Made by a program: the position numbers and the translations under genes | From: Bacillota bacterium | Lineage (GTDB): Bacteria; Bacillota; Clostridia; Acetivibrionales; DTU013 | Length of the DNA stretch: 14,046 nt | Assembly (NCBI GenBank): GCA_023411645.1 | Contig: JAEYON010000140.1 | Coordinates: forward strand, 1-14,046 | Direction of reading: 5' to 3' | Notes under the pieces: generated by a model | Database searches by the model: none | What the model saw: the letters and a program-made list of their open reading frames with translations, nothing else | What the model was told of the DNA's origin: nothing | Part shown: positions 13,511 through 14,046 of the stretch, piece by piece | Layout: every line of letters begins with the position of its first letter | Numbering within the stretch: position 1 is the stretch's first letter

Positions 13511-14046
13511 TCATTCGTCGTCATCACCTATATCATCAGTTTCCTCTTCTGATTCAGCGATTTCAGTCAGCTCTCGTAACTTGTTCTCCAGTAGTGTCTT
13601 ATTCGGCAGATGAAGTTGATATTGAGCAACGAGTGTCGGAGATAAACTCCTTCTCAGTGCGTACTCTACAACGGTATCGTCTTTATCTGTGCATAGAATC
13701 AATCCGACGCTTGGATTCTCGTTTGGCTTTTTAATATCACTGTCGAGAGCTTCGAGGTAAAATTCCAATTGCCCCAAATGCTCCGGCCTAAACTCACCAA
13801 CCTTAAGTTCAATAGCCACAAGACAGGAGAGTTCCCGGTTATAGAAAAGCAGGTCGATAAAGAAATCTTTATTTCCAACCTGCACACGATATTCTTCACC
13901 GACGAAAGAAAAATCCTTACCGAATTCCAAGATAAAGTCTTTGAGGTGAGCAACGATGGATTTACGTAGTACATTTTCCTTATGCTTATGCGGCAGGTCA
14001 AGAAATTCAAGTACATAACTGTCGCGAAGTGCAGTTAAACCTTGAC
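13511..14046 (-). CDS. DUF1016 / YhcG-type PDDEXK nuclease, 5' end outside the window
   Basis: The frame is open to the window edge, so only the C-terminal 177 residues are seen. It starts mid-protein with LRDSYVLEFLDLP, the usual junction between the N-terminal DUF1016 region and the nuclease domain of YhcG-like proteins. The nuclease core then reads FGKDFSFVGEEYRV, FFIDLLFYNRELSCLVAIELKVGEF (catalytic Asp, and Glu-x-Lys) and HLGQLEFYLEAL (conserved Gln), followed by GLILCTDKDD and an acidic tail (EEETDDIGDDDE). Members are predicted nucleases often found near restriction-modification or other defence and mobile genes. The true start lies beyond 14046; an internal TTG at 13930 is not the start, as homologous sequence continues upstream of it. 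It is probably unrelated to the EET operon, from which a promoter and terminator separate it. Confidence 0.88.
   Translation of the reverse strand, partial: QGLTALRDSYVLEFLDLPHKHKENVLRKSIVAHLKDFILEFGKDFSFVGEEYRVQVGNKDFFIDLLFYNRELSCLVAIELKVGEFRPEHLGQLEFYLEALDSDIKKPNENPSVGLILCTDKDDTVVEYALRRSLSPTLVAQYQLHLPNKTLLENKLRELTEIAESEEETDDIGDDDE

Noticed and set aside
13511..13930. Complete 139-residue gene starting at TTG 13930.
   Set aside because: The same frame continues to the window edge with residues typical of the DUF1016/YhcG family, so the gene is truncated by the window.

Overview
The window looks like a chromosomal segment of a Gram-positive anaerobe of the class Clostridia. Signs of this are moderate-to-low GC with AT-rich spacers, strong GGAGG-type ribosome binding sites, occasional GTG and TTG starts, a clostridial-type pyruvate phosphate dikinase, lipoprotein lipoboxes, and a gene set otherwise best known from Listeria and Clostridia. 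The genus cannot be named from sequence alone. Nearly everything is on the minus strand, so transcription runs from high to low coordinates.

The core (about 13250 down to 5952) is a recognisable flavin-based extracellular electron transfer (EET) locus of the type first described in Listeria monocytogenes. In transcription order it holds: a type II NADH dehydrogenase fused to a membrane DoxX-like region (ndh2), a trans-polyprenyl diphosphate synthase (dmkB), a UbiA/MenA-type prenyltransferase (dmkA), a NusG-domain-II membrane protein (eetA), a Gx-family membrane protein (eetB), a two-domain secreted lipoprotein, and, after a structured spacer, an ApbE-type FMN:protein transferase lipoprotein. 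The likely flow is NADH to Ndh2 to a dedicated demethylmenaquinone pool (made with DmkA/DmkB) to EetA/EetB to the surface lipoprotein, which ApbE would flavinylate. The system is known in outline. This copy has unusual details: the lipoprotein has two 157-residue repeats whose candidate flavin-attachment motifs are D/E-x-x-S-S-V-T rather than D-x-x-S-G-A-T, Ndh2 carries a long Ala-rich linker, and a Rex-box-like palindrome overlaps the -35 of the operon promoter.

Downstream (5819 to 720) lie ppdK with a good terminator, then a promoter driving a two-gene unit: a degenerate GGDEF-EAL protein and an AEC-family permease. On the left are a small uncharacterised plus-strand gene (374-691) and a tRNA-Gln(CTG) with its own promoter and terminator on the minus strand. 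On the right edge is the 3' part of a DUF1016/YhcG-type PDDEXK nuclease gene, followed by a possible 28-codon ORF with a good ribosome binding site and a terminator-like hairpin before the EET promoter.

No CRISPR array, insertion sequence, rRNA or recognisable riboswitch class was seen.
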